Below are positions 32,785 to 43,317 of a stretch of 64,000 nucleotides of DNA, in pieces (the stretch's first letter is position 1; the number at the start of each line of letters is the position of its first letter). The notes beneath the pieces are model-generated. The model was not told the origin of the DNA. It saw only the letters and a program-made list of their open reading frames with translations, and did no database searches. The translations under genes were made by a program, and so were the position numbers. Source of the DNA: Apricaphanius iberus (Eukaryota; Chordata; Actinopteri; Cyprinodontiformes; Aphaniidae); assembly GCA_028564705.1 (NCBI GenBank), contig JAPXFQ010000351.1, forward strand, positions 1,922,001 to 1,986,000, read 5' to 3'.

Positions 32785-35330
32785 TCAATTCAGTTTATTT
32801 ATATAGCACCATTTCACAACAAATGTCATCTCAAGGCACTTTACAAGAAAAGTTATTACAATACAATGTTTAATCTAGGAATTAGAGAACCACAGAAGAT
32901 TGCGTTGGGACTTCTCAGCAATCCCTCACAATGAGCAAGCATGAAGCGACAGTGAAGAGGAAAAACTCCCTTTTAACAGGAAGAAACCTCCAGATGAACC
33001 AGGCTCAGCATAAGTGGACATCTGCCGAGACCGTCTATGTCATGATTCCAGTAGCGGGGCTCTATTGCTGACACACGTACACTCTGGACTCAGTGATGCA
33101 TTTTCAAAATAATGATTTTATTTTTTCCTTTTCCTCTGTCGCCAGAGAATCAGAGGCTTCAGGGATAGAAGGCTCAATGGGGAAAAATCCAAGGGGCCTG
33201 ACCAGGAGCTTGGGGCTGCCACTGGGGGCGAGAGGAGACAGAGGTGAGTGCCGCACAAATCACTGAAGGACAACTGCAGAGTGGGTTTTCTTACTTGAAA
33301 CGTTGGAGCATCGCTGAGTGGGGGAAATACTTGAGGGTGTGTGCGTCTGTGGGTATGGCTCGGAGCAGATCGATCCTGGAGTGAGAAATCCGCAGAAGGG
33401 AGCACCGGGGTGGGCAGGCAGGCAGAAAACAGAGTCCAGCTCGGGAGACAGGAGACCGAGCCACCAGGGAGACTAACGCTGGGAATCACGATCGAATGAT
33501 CCAGGGGAGGATAGTGAAGGGCGGCCAACAAGCCCAGGAGAGCAATCGGAGCCAGAGGAGAGAAACCACGGTGAGTTCTCTTTTCTTAGAATAATCTAGT
33601 TTAAATCGTAACGAGTGCAGAGCGTGGCTTGTTACCACTCTGAACAACATTGACCCTCTGGCGTCTGTCCCAGGTACGCGTTCTCCTTTTAGCTCCGCTC
33701 CCAAGATGAGCTGATGGAAATCAGCTGCGACAGATCACCAGGAGCACACGCCTAAGGAAGAAAAAGGTGAGCCAGGGGCACACGCACACACACACACACA
33801 GATCTTCACAGTCTGGGGTTTGGAGAAGGCAGCAGAGACACAGAAATAGCAACAGAACTGATGCAGAAGTTGGTAGCAGAACGTGGAGAACGTTCCTCCA
33901 CTGGAATGCCATCTTAGTCAGGGTCGTCAATCAGGGCGGGTCAGAAGCACCTACTGTAGGAAGAGACTAAGAGAAAACAGGGTAGCGCTTGAATTGACAG
34001 CTCATCATGCAGCTGGGGAGAAGTAGGAGAGAAAGTAGGAACTGACTCTAATAATGTCCTCCAACAGCCTAGCCTAAAGCAGCATAGCTACTAACATTAA
34101 CCTGTCTCCTAGCTACTAGGAGACCTAGCTACTAACACTCTCTACCTCGCTTACATTAATCTATCTCTATCTAGCTACTCTGCCTCTTCCTATCTCTTCC
34201 TAGCTTTTGACACTCTACCTGACTACTAACATTAACCTGTCTCTTCCTAGCTACCTGTCTAACCTGTCTCTAACTACCTATCAACATATCTCTAACTGTA
34301 AGCTTTGTCAAAGAGGAAAGTTTTAAGCCTAGTTTTAAAGATAGACAAGTTGTCTGCTTCACGGACCAACCCTGGGAGCTGGTTCCATAGGAGGGGAGCC
34401 TGACAACTGAAAGATCTGCCACCCATTCTACTTTTAGAAATCCTAGGAACTACCAGTAAACCTCCAGTCTGAGAGCGAAGGCCTCCGTTAGGAACATATG
34501 GAACAATCAGGTCTCTTATGTATGATGGAGCTGATTATTAAGGGCTTTATATGTCAGAAGGAGGATCTCAAATTATATTCTAGATCTCCCTGGGAGCCAG
34601 TGAAGAGAAGCTAAAACAGGGGAAATGTGATCTCTTCTTCTTATATTCATTAGAAACCTTGCAGCAGCATTTTGGACTAACTGAAGACTTTTAATTGTTC
34701 TGTGGACTACCTGATAATAAAGAGTTACAGTAATCCAGCCCTGAAGTAACAAAGGCATGGACTAGTTTTTCAGCATCACTCCTGGACAGGATGGTTCTAA
34801 TTTTGCAATATTCCTAAGGTGAAAAAAGGAAATCCTAAAGACTTCTTTAATGCGAGATCTAAATGACATATCTTGTTCAAAAATAACACCAAGGTTCTTT
34901 GCTTTATTACTGGAAGCTAATTTAATGCCATCCAGGTTTCTTTTTCAGAGCTTCTGGTCCAAAGACGACAACTTCTGTTTTATCAGAATTCAGAAGCAAG
35001 AAGTTTAGATTCATCCAAGTTTTTATATCTTCCAGACTAATTCTAAATTCTAAATAAGAATCCTGTAAATGCGTGGAGTGCCATTTTCTCTCTAGTTTTC
35101 GAACATTCTGCTTTAGGGTACGTAGCTTTAAATTAAACCAGGGCTAGCCACCTTCTTTTTCAAGGGGGGGAACTTTGACTATTGCCAGACGCAAGGAGGA
35201 ATTAACTTTATGATCTCAAATGTCAAGTTGTGAAGGGTCAGGAGTTAAATCACTATTTTCTGTTGTATTATGGTGTGTGAATCTGCTGTTACCAATACTG
35301 TTAAATGACCTGTTCCCTTAATGACACACT
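32785..35330 (-). mobile_element. L2-like LINE relic, internally deleted
   Basis: The 3' end is at low coordinates (AATTCAGTTTATTTATATAG, then ATTTCACAACAAATGTCATC). The 3' untranslated part with AGGAAAAACTCCCTTTTAAC follows. The reverse transcriptase C-terminus (SLQLVQNAAARFLMN, SPVLASLHWLPG) is at 34,573-34,700. Between about 35,040 and 35,060 the sequence jumps to the linker upstream of reverse transcriptase. The active-site core is deleted. Confidence 0.75.
33031..33975. other. Unidentified insertion in the L2 3' region
   Basis: Between familiar L2 3' sequence ending CATCTGCCGAGACCG and resuming near GAAGAGACTAAGAGAAAACA lies about 940 bp of GC-richer DNA. It has several GTGAG words and long but unconvincing frames. 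It could be another element; I see no defined ends. Confidence 0.35.
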
Positions 35331-35464
35331 TGTCAGTTAATTTTAAGCATTTCCCCGCGTCTAGTGCTTTCTTCTTTTTCATCCTCTCCCTCTCTGTTCC
35401 TCCTATTGTCTTGAGCTCTTGCTCTCGTTCCATTTCACATCTGCTCTAGACCGAAAGGTGCAGG

Positions 35465-35602
35465 AGGGGAGGGGAAGAGGCGTGTCTACTGCACTTTGAC
35501 AGACATCCTGACCTCACATGAAAAGATGAGGGTGCTGCACCTGCACCTGTGTGGGAGGAGGGGAAGGATGTGTCTGCAGCGCTTTGACAGACAGCCTCAC
35601 AG
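35465..35602. repeat. Imperfect ~90 bp tandem repeat
   Basis: GAGGGGAAGAGGCGTGTCT...CTTTGACAGACATCCT is repeated as GAGGGGAAGGATGTGTCT...CTTTGACAGACAGCCT about 90 bases later. Confidence 0.6.
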
Positions 35603-35980
35603 AAATACAGGAGGGAGAGTGAATATAGGCGCAGCAGGTGCGCCCTGTGCCGAATGAGCTGCGCCACAGAAGTTTAATTAAGAATCAAGCTCCATGTGAC
35701 CATCGGTCCAATCACGGAGCGGGCCAGTACAGCAGGCAGGCCTCCGGGAAAATTCCCACCTTTCCCAATTGTCAGTCCGGGCCTGGCGGATAGTGACGTT
35801 ACGGTACTTAAAACTATGTTTTCAACCCTCCACACGCAGAGACTGAAAACAGAGAAAACGCAAATCTCCACTTTGGCCGGAGTTTGTCAAAAGATTTGTT
35901 TTTAGTGCTGAAAATCTCCGGTTACGTGTGGGTGACTGGCTAAACCATAGAAAAATATCTCCGTTTTGTGAGATACCCGG

Positions 35981-36358
35981 CTACGTGTTGTTCCCCCTGC
36001 ACAAAGAAGAAAACGTGCACGTCTTCCAATTTATGCAACATAAGTAGGGAGGCCTATGTGACGGACATTGCCTACCTGTTGCAGCAGCATCCTCTTTATA
36101 AGTGGCGATCTTGAGCCGACACTGGGAACCTAGAGAATACCATCTCTTCTCACAGTCTTCTGCCATTCCACACACCGCTGGATAAGATGCATTTATGTTT
36201 ATACTAATTTCCACCCATGCCTCCGTTTTCTTCTTATTCGTAATCCCGGTTCCGAATCGCCCTTTGAGGACCGTCCTCCTCTCCAGTACCAACTGTGCCA
36301 GTAGTAATAATTGGTCCTGCGACCAGTTAGTTTTCCTTGTTCTTATCTCGCCACTCAC
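35981..36358 (-). CDS. Myb/SANT-like DNA-binding protein of Harbinger type
   Basis: 125 residues. The N-terminal SANT-like domain starts MSGEIRTRKTNWSQDQLLLL. ERRTVLKGRFGTGITNKKKT and EDCEKRWYSLGSQCRLK (about 75-95) complete the fold with its conserved Trp residues. In PIF/Harbinger elements this protein binds the element ends and brings in the transposase. Its frame is longer than the 24,096 copy. The final residues run into the junction with the 5.5 kb insertion, so the natural C-terminus is probably lost or changed. Confidence 0.65.
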   Translation of the reverse strand: MSGEIRTRKTNWSQDQLLLLAQLVLERRTVLKGRFGTGITNKKKTEAWVEISININASYPAVCGMAEDCEKRWYSLGSQCRLKIATYKEDAAATGRQCPSHRPPYLCCINWKTCTFSSLCRGNNT

Positions 36359-36476
36359 TTTCAGTTCACAAGGTGCTTTTTACAGTAGTGGGGGGGTCTA
36401 TTTAAGATGTGTCTTATGTGCTAATCTTCACAATTGTTTACAGCCTACTTAAAATTACTCCCTTAATATGATGCAT

Positions 36477-36574
36477 CCATCCATCCATTATCTATACCGC
36501 TTTCATCCAATTCAGGGTCGCATGGAGGGGGGGGGTGCTGGAGCTTATCCCAGTTAGGACGGCAATCTGTCACA
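36477..36574 (-). mobile_element. 98 bp RTE-type tail insertion
   Basis: Starts with a CCAT repeat, has CTATACCGCTTTCATCC and GCTGGAGCTTATCCCAG, and is flanked by TAATATGATGCAT at 36,464-36,476 and 36,575-36,587. It is a severely truncated insert read on the minus strand. Confidence 0.85.
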
Positions 36575-36983
36575 TAATATGATGCATTTCACTTTTTTTC
36601 ATTTTTAGACTTCACGCTCTCTGTAAATAGGCTATTGTGTGTAAGTTGTATGAAGTGTCAGTCTCGTGGCCGACACAAAGATGTCATCGGGCATTATTTC
36701 TGCTATTTGCGCTGTTGATAATCATGCTTTTATCGATATTGAAGTTTTCCATTTCCTGGTTTAACACGTGTCATTCAACAACCAATCACACTGCTGTCCG
36801 TCTATTTAGTCTATCCATCCATCCATCATCTTCCGCTTATCCGGGGTCGGGTCGCAGGGGCAGTAGCCTAAGCAAAGAGACCCAGACTTCCCTCTCCCCG
36901 GCCACTTGGGCTAGCTCCTCAGGAGGAATCCCGAGGCGTTCCCAGGCCAGCTGGGAGACATAATCCCTCCAGTGAGTCCTGGG

Positions 36984-37880
36984 TCATCCCCTGGGCCTCC
37001 TCCCGGTGGGACGCGCCCAGAACACCTCACCAGGGAGGCGTCCAGGAGGCATCCTGACCAGATGCCCGAGCCACCTCAACTGGCTCCTCTCGATGTGGAG
37101 GAGCAGCGGCTCTACTCTGAGCCCCCTCCGGATGACCGAGCTTCTCAGTCTATCTCTAAGGGAGAGCCCAGCCACCCTACAGAGGAAAATCATTTCAGCC
37201 GCCTGTATCCGTGATCTCGTTCTTTTGGTCACCACCCAGCGTTCGTGACCATAGATGAGGGTAGGAACGTAGATCGACCGGTAAATCGAGAGCTTTGCCT
37301 TTCGGCTCAGCTCTCTCTTCACCACGACAGACCGGTACAGCATTCGCATAACTGCAGATGCCTTACCAATCCGTCCATCGATCTCTCGCTCCATTTTTCC
37401 CTCATTCGTGAACAAGACCCCCAGATACCTAAACTCCTCCACTCCTCCACAACTACGGTCAGCCGCTTCGACAATGGAGGCACGGAACATGGCCCATTCA
37501 GACTCAATGTCCCCCGCCTCCCCCGGGACGTGTTTGAAGTTCTGCCGCAGGTGAGAATTGAAACCCCTTCGGACAGGAGACTCCACCAGACGTTCCCAGC
37601 AGAGAATCACAACACGTTTGGGCCTGCCAGGTCTGTCCGGCGTCCTCCCCCACCACCGGAGCCGACTCAACACCAGGTGGTGGTCGGTGGATAGCTCCGC
37701 CCTTCTCTTCACCCGAGTGTCCAAAACATACGGCCGCAGGTCAGATGAAACGACAACCAGGTTGATCATCGAGCTGCGGCCTAGGGTGTCCTGGTGCCAA
37801 GTGCACACATGAACACCCTTATGCTTGAACATGGTGTTCGTTATGGACAATCCATGATGAGCACAGAAGTCAAACAACAA
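36984..37880 (-). pseudogene. RTE-like pol: endonuclease end fused to reverse transcriptase C-terminus
   Basis: About 298 residues. First part: endonuclease C-terminus with ITNTMFKHKGVHVCTWHQDT and ELSTDHHLVLSRLRWWG; the DHH corresponds to the conserved Asp-His of apurinic endonucleases. Second part, from about residue 145: EEFRYLGVLFTNEGKM onward, the reverse transcriptase thumb and C-terminus. The join at ADRSCGG/VEEFRY skips the FADD active site and several hundred residues while keeping the frame. This is therefore an internally deleted copy that cannot copy itself. Confidence 0.85.
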
Positions 37881-37894
37881 AACACAGCTCGGGT

Positions 37895-38536
37895 TCAGAT
37901 CGGGAGGTCAACCACGCCTCTCCAGGTCTCACTGTCATTGCTCACGTGAGCATTGAAGTCCCCCAGCAGAATGAGGGAGTCTCCAGAAGGGGCACTCTCC
38001 AGCACCCCCTCCAAAGACTCCAAGAAGGGTGGGTAAGCTGAGCTTCTGTTTGTTGCATAAGCACAAACAATAGTCAGAACCTGTCGCCCCACCCGTAGGC
38101 GGAGGGAGGCTTCCCTCTCATTCACCGGGGTAAAACCCAACATACAGGCGCAGAGATGGGGGGCAACAAGTATTTCCACCCCAGCTCGGCGCCTCTCACC
38201 GGGAGCAACTCCAGATTGGAAGAGAATCCAACCCCTCTCGAGGAGATGGGTTCCAGAGCCAGAGCCATGCGTCGAGGCAAGACCGACGATGTCCAGTCGG
38301 AACCTCTCAACCTCGCACACCAGCTCCGGCTCCTTCCCCACAAGAGAGGTGACATTCCACGTCCCAAGAGCCAGCTTCTGCAGCCGAGGATCGGACCGCC
38401 AACGTCCCCGCCATTGGCCACCGCCCATCTTGTACTGCACTCGACCCCTATGGCCCCTCCGAAAGGTGGTGAGCTCATGGGAAGGGGGGCCCATGTTGCC
38501 TCTTCGGGCTAAGCCCGGCCACCAGGCGCTCGCCAA
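37895..38536 (-). pseudogene. RTE-like LINE endonuclease, N-terminal part
   Basis: About 213 residues, with [19 protein letters not shown] (the Asn of the active site), [11 protein letters not shown], and [11 protein letters not shown] (the GDFN motif). It nicks target DNA in intact relatives. It is separated from the next frame by a frameshift near 37,890. In relatives the DIVGLTSTH motif usually continues, and here it reads DIVGLASTH. Confidence 0.85.
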
Positions 38537-38993
38537 CGTGCCCCACCTCCAGGCCTGGCTCCAGAATGCGGCCCCGGTGACCCGCGTCCGTGCGAGGGAA
38601 ATCTGAGTCCAATAGTTTTCCTCATCATAGGGGTCTTCGGGCTGCGCTTTGTCTGATCCCTCACCTAGGACCAGTTTGCCATGGTTTACCCTACCAGGGT
38701 TATAAAGCCCCAGACAACATAGCTCCTAGGATCATTGGGACACTCAAACCCCTCCACCGCGGTAAGGTGGCAGCCCAAGGAGGGGCGTCTATTTAGTCAT
38801 ACATAGGAAATGACGTTTTCCATAGCAACGGGACGTCACTCTTATCTTATGGTTAGGAATTTGTCCTACGTAAACATAGCTCTTAGTGCGTTTGTGAATA
38901 GGTTTTAAACAACAACTCCTACGTATAACCTTTTAGCTCGAGTTAGTAGTAACACCTAGCGGTAAGATAAGAGTCTTTGTGAATACGGCCCCA

Positions 38994-39626
38994 GATTAAT
39001 AAGATGGGCAAGAAATGAACAAATGACCTGCAAAAGGTTACCTTTTATATACTTTATCAACATGATATCATGTTCGAATTCTATAAACCAACCGACAAAT
39101 ATGTCCAAGATAATTAGAAAATATTTTGTTAATCAATAATAAATCAGCTATAAATCACTGGTGCATCATAATTTTATGTAGACCCAATAACTGTTCTAAC
39201 AGTAGCTTATTATCTGATACCTTACAAATGATCAGGTAACGACATACTAAACAGTTATAAATCTATTTGTAAATGTTATTACAAGTCTTTATAATAGAAT
39301 CGTGCATTATTATCTAATACCTCGTAAATTATCTGTTAATGACATACTAAGCACTTATATGATGCAGGTGAGGAAGATGGCTGACATATAGGTAGACTGG
39401 TTGTCTTGCTCCCACGAGTTATGCTACCCAACTTATAGCATTAGTTTATGTATGCCTGGGTTATGTTCGTTTGCTTTCTCTCTGTTGTTAAACGTAGGAC
39501 TACAGCTGACAGATGGGTCTGGATGACTTGGGTGGCTTTGATGATCAACACTGCTGTGATAATTTTACCTGTAAATGATACACTCCTTAACATCCCAAGT
39601 GTTTAAATGAGAGTAAAAACTTCTCT
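38994..39626. other. AT-rich stretch with a ~103 bp imperfect repeat
   Basis: TTATTATCTGATACCTTACA...CGACATACTAAACAGTTAT near 39,208-39,263 recurs as TTATTATCTAATACCTCGTA...TGACATACTAAGCACTTAT near 39,308-39,359. No gene. Confidence 0.5.
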
Positions 39627-40340
39627 GTGATCCATTTCAAAATTAAAAGTCTAACCAAACACCATGATCAATTGGTCACCTTGCTCTCTGTCATGGATTG
39701 CAGTTTTGACGTTATTGTTTGGAGTGAAACCTGGGTAAGTGAAAAGTCATATATTAATATCCTTCAACTTGAGGGTTATGACTTGTATTATAAGAATAGA
39801 GTGGGACGGACAGGTGGAGGAGTATGCTTATATGTGAATTCTAGATTTCATGTCAATGTGTGTGATAACTTGTCTTGGGATGATGATCACTTTGATACAC
39901 TGTTTGTTAATATAAACACTGGTATAGGTAGTAATCTAATCATTGGAGTAATTTATCGACTATCCATTTCAAATCCTGCAATTTTCAATAATAATCTAGA
40001 GGAAACTCTCTATGAACTAAATAGTAAAAATAATACCTGTATCCTCATGGGAGATTTTAATATAGATATCTCTAAGGATGACACAATAAAAAATTACTTT
40101 ATTAATAACTTTTCCTCCTCCTCATTTGTCTTGACAATAAATACTTATACTAGAGTAACTCTCTCATCTAAATCTATTATTGATAATACTGTCACTAATA
40201 TACAAAATTCTAAACTGGAATCTGGGGTAATCATGTCAGACATTACTGACAACTTTCCTATTGTGTTTTTTTTAAATCTGGTACCTAAATCAGTACCCTC
40301 CCACTACAGGTTAAAAACCAAAGTAATAAATGAGATAACT
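39627..40340 (+). pseudogene. LINE endonuclease fragment (CR1/L2/Rex-type)
   Basis: About 235 residues of an apurinic-type endonuclease. VIVWSETWVSEKSYI, GRTGGGVCLYVNSRF, NLIIGVIYRLS, CILMGDFNIDI and SKSIIDNTVTN follow the family order. The final catalytic His is changed: ITDNFPIVF stands where relatives have SDHFP. After about 40,340 the frame runs into the opposite-strand L2 LINE, so this copy lacks reverse transcriptase. Confidence 0.8.
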
Positions 40341-40436
40341 TTGCAGCGACTGGGAGCCAGAGAAGAGAAGCTAAAACAGGGGAAATGTGATCTCTTCTTC
40401 TTTTATTTGTTAGAACCTTTGAAGCAGCATTTTGGA

Positions 40437-40625
40437 CTAATTGAAGACTTTTAATTGTATTGTACCTGATAATAAAGAGTTACAGTAATCCAGCCTTGAA
40501 GTAATAAAGGCATGGACTAGTTTTTCAGCATCACTCCTGGAAAGGATGGTTCTAATTTTTGCAATATTCCTAAGGTGAAAAAAGGAAATCCTAAAGACTT
40601 CTTTAATGTGAGATCTAAATGACAA
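40437..40625 (-). pseudogene. L2-like reverse transcriptase, C-terminal piece
   Basis: ISFFHLRNIAKIRTILSRSD then KLVHAFITSRLDYCNSLLSG, a hallmark of fish L2-type reverse transcriptases. The frame breaks after about 60 residues. Confidence 0.8.
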
Positions 40626-40825
40626 ATCTTGGTCAAAAATAACACTGAAGTTCTTTGCTTTATTACTGGAGGCTAATTTAATGCCGGCCAGGTGAAGGGG
40701 TTGACTAGTTTCTTTTTCAGAGCTTCTGGTCCAAAGACGACAACTTCTGTTTTATCAGAATTAAGAAGCAAGAATTTTAGAGTCATCCAAATTTTTATGT
40801 CTTCCAGACTTGCCAGTAGTCTACC

Positions 40826-41017
40826 TTACTGATTGGATTCATCAGAAGTTATGGATAGAAATAGTTGTGTATCATCTGTGTAGCTATGGAAATTTAACCC
40901 ATGCTGCCGAACGATTTTACCAATAGGAAGCATATATATAGTAAAAAGAATCTGCCCAAGCACCGAAAAGGGTCCTCGACACTCCAAACGCGGGGGAGAG
41001 CTGGAGTGAGGTGGCAT
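40826..41017 (-). pseudogene. L2-like reverse transcriptase, active-site piece
   Basis: GQILFTIYMLPIGKIVRQHG and FHSYTDDTQLFLSI. The catalytic YADD box reads YTDD here. The upstream GVPQGSVLG motif is altered (RGPFSVLG). Sequence before it is unrelated. Confidence 0.75.
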
Positions 41018-41285
41018 GGTGTTGGTGGTGAGCCACTCCGTTCAGAGCCGGGGAAGCGATCCGGGAGAAGCTGGATCAGAGTCATTGGTGGATTTTATCC
41101 CCCAGGCTGCTGTTGGCGGGAACCCCAGTGAGTCACGGCTGGGGAGAGTGGCGAGGCAGACGGGTCGGGTCTGAATCTTCTTGATCTGGTCTAGACAGAG
41201 GCTAGGAATGATCAGGAGCTCGGAGCAACGTTGAGATGATGACTGAGCAACGAATGGTGAGGACAGAGGACAGAGGACAGAATAC

Positions 41286-41321
41286 CAATCATTGGAGAGA
41301 TAATGTTCTCTCCAATGATTG
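41286..41321. repeat. Perfect 15 bp hairpin
   Basis: CAATCATTGGAGAGA (41,286-41,300), a 6-base loop, then TCTCTCCAATGATTG (41,307-41,321). No T-run follows, so it need not be a terminator. It lies in DNA between the L2 piece and the Harbinger transposase. Confidence 0.85.
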
Positions 41322-41672
41322 ACGTAAGCTGATCACACAAGGCTGGAGGGTCAGTGTGATGACCTCCTGACAGTTAGTGCCTTAATTGCTGCAGTTAGTG
41401 TGCGAGTCGTCTTTTTTCTTCCTTTCAATATTACCCATGTTTTCGGCTGCCCAATATTTTTGGAAGGGATGTGCGTGCTGATCCCCTTTTTATGATAGTC
41501 TGTCGTTAATTAAGGTGCAAATGTCAAACTCAAAAGTCTCCCATAAATGTGTGAATTGTTATGTATAGCACTTTAACTTTGATCACCTATAATTAGTGTG
41601 CAATGGCAATTGGTTCATGCGGGTCCACCACCGCTATTAATTGAAGCATGAGTTCACCAAACCACTCTCGAC

Positions 41673-42763
41673 AATGGCAGACCTCGCGCTTCTAGAAGAT
41701 GCAGTCGCTGCATTAAAAAGAGAGAGAATTTTCCGTGATCGGAGTGACTTTTTAAGTGAGCCTGATGACTGGCTACTAAGTTGATTTCATTTGCTGAGGC
41801 ACTTTTTACTCCAGCTGTGCACATAGTTGGAGCAACAGCTGGAAAGGGAGACGCAACGTTCTCATGCCATTCCGGTGTCACTACAGGTGCTGTCAATACT
41901 GGGCACATCCTGGCCACCGGGTCTTTCCAACGGGAAATAGCCGACAGGTCAGGAATAACCCAGCCAACTATGAGCCGCATCCTGTCGTCTGTTCTGGCAG
42001 CTCTCCGGAGTCTGGTCCCAAGCCATAAAAAATTCCCATATGACAACGACCAGCAAGCAATAATTAAGAGGGACTTTTATGAGATTGCTGGCTTCCCTAA
42101 CGTTATTGGGGCAGTTGACTGCACTCATGTGCGTCTGAAACCGCCGTCGGTTAATGATTATGCATATGTAAATAGGAAACAGTTCCATTCTATAAATGTA
42201 CAGCTCTTATGTGATGCCAGACTTCGGCTTCTTAATGTTGTCGCCCGGTGGCCAGGGAGCACCCACGACGCATTAATTTTTCAGCACAGCAGTGTGGGCC
42301 GAAGACTGCAGGAGGAAGCTCCAAGAGGAGAAGGTTATCTTCTCAGTGAGTTAAAGCAAATGGCAGCTGTGTAATCTAACAATGAATAACTGCATGTTAT
42401 GCTTTAGGTGACAAAGGCTATCTGTTATTGGAGCATCTAATAACTCCCCTCGCCGAGCCAGAAACACAGCAGGAGCAGCGCTTTAACCAAGCGCACTCGA
42501 AGACACGTGCCATTGTGGAGCACTGCGCAGGTCTCCTCAAAGGGAGATGGCCCTGCCAGGGACATGCATGGGGTACGCTCTTGTACTCCCCTGAGAAAGT
42601 GTGCCACATGATCCTGGCCTGCTCGGTCCTCCACAACAAAGCACAGGATCACGGTGTGCCATTTGATGGACTGGTGGAGCCGCCAATGGATGTGGAACCT
42701 TGGCCAGCACTGCCTGCACCTCTGCCTGCACAGCTCAGATGGGCCCTCGTTCAACTATTTTAA
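41673..42763 (+). pseudogene. HARBI1-like (PIF/Harbinger) transposase
   Basis: Starts at ATG 41,673 (MADLALLEDAVAALKRERIF). Stops follow near 41,780 and 41,823, and a frameshift near 41,905. The core is then open: ATGSFQREIADRSGITQPTM (helix-turn-helix), GAVDCTHVRLKPP (first Asp), NRKQFHSINVQLLCD, ARWPGSTHDALIF (second Asp). A 62 bp intron with GTGAGT...TTTAG borders (42,346-42,407) leads to DKGYLLLEHLITPL and the Glu-containing C-terminal part ending near 42,763. The catalytic core is intact, but the N-terminal breaks make it a pseudogene. It is convergent with the Myb/SANT gene. Confidence 0.85.
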
Positions 42764-42779
42764 AGTAATAATCACACCA

Positions 42780-43317
42780 TTATTTGAAAATATTGTATTT
42801 TTTTACATTTTCGTTAATTTGGCTAAGTTTATTATTGATTAACAAAAGATTTTTATTAATCTCCGCCTGTCTGTCCAGGACCTCCTCTGTCAGGATCGAG
42901 GCCCATTGTAGAGCCAGGGATGTGCGGGACACGGGTTGGGAAGCAGTGGCTTGGGAGATCGTTGCCTGAGGCGCATCTTCAGGCTCTTCGCTGGGCCCAG
43001 CCAATACATTGGCCTGTGCACTGGGACCTGGAGTTGTTGCTTCTACAATAAAACATTTATAAGAAAAATAAAGATGTGTCGGCTTTCATTTTGACAGGTT
43101 TATCTAGCATTTAATGACATTTACCTTGAAGCGTCTCCTCGGTCATATCTCTGTCCCCTTCATCCCCCAAGATGCACACAATTGAGGCCCCACCAATCAG
43201 GGCAGCCACCTGCTCCTCAGTTGCCGACAGGCGGAGGATTTGGTCTGGCGGTTCTCCCCCGGTCTGCCAGTTACTTTTTTTAAGGGCTGCTACACGACTT
43301 TTTGTTGCCATTTTCAA
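42780..43317 (-). pseudogene. Harbinger Myb/SANT-like partner protein, C-terminal exons
   Basis: Exon at 43,317-43,125 (MATKSRVAALKKSNWQTGGE; LSATEEQVAALIGGASIV), donor CAAG|GTAAATG, an 82 bp intron, acceptor TTGTAG at 43,044-43,043, then 43,042-42,780 (SLALQWASILTEEVLDRQAE) ending in a coiled-coil-like tail. A likely N-terminal piece (KKKKFAPQEIEIM) is at about 43,850-43,790, but the region between is not readable. Such proteins bind the element ends with the transposase. Confidence 0.7.

Larger units (their letters stand above)
30800..35785. mobile_element. hAT-type element with 8 bp target duplication
   Basis: The left tip is CAGGGCCGGACTG and the right tip, inverted, CAGGCCCGGACTG. GCGGATAG flanks both sides (30,792-30,799 and 35,786-35,793), the 8 bp duplication expected of hAT. 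Inside lie an AT microsatellite, a second small hAT MITE and an L2 relic. A recognisable transposase is missing, so it is nonautonomous or gutted. Confidence 0.8.
36812..38785 (-). mobile_element. RTE-like LINE with 13 bp target duplication
   Basis: CGTCTATTTAGTC is repeated at 36,799-36,811 and 38,786-38,798. The 3' end at low coordinates has a CCAT repeat. About 1.97 kb long, with endonuclease and the end of reverse transcriptase but no polymerase core. The short length is due to an internal deletion. Confidence 0.9.
29712..38993 (-). mobile_element. Composite Harbinger-like element opened by nested insertions
   Basis: The left end is GGGGCCGTATTCACAAAGA and the right end TCTTTGTGAATACGGCCCC, perfect inverse tips. 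It carries the Myb/SANT gene on the minus strand (35,981-36,358). Compared with the 24.0-24.8 kb copy, continuous sequence is interrupted at about 29,928-30,345, 30,456-35,980, 36,477-36,574 and 36,812-38,785. No transposase is found. I see no clear target duplication at the outer ends. Confidence 0.65.

Noticed and set aside
33118..33531. Minus-strand 137-residue Ser/Pro/Leu-rich frame as a host exon
   Set aside because: It lies in an insertion within an L2 3' region and has no recognisable domain or conserved splice pattern.
37245..37694. Plus-strand 149-residue frame
   Set aside because: Opposite-strand shadow of the RTE-like pol; no conserved motif.
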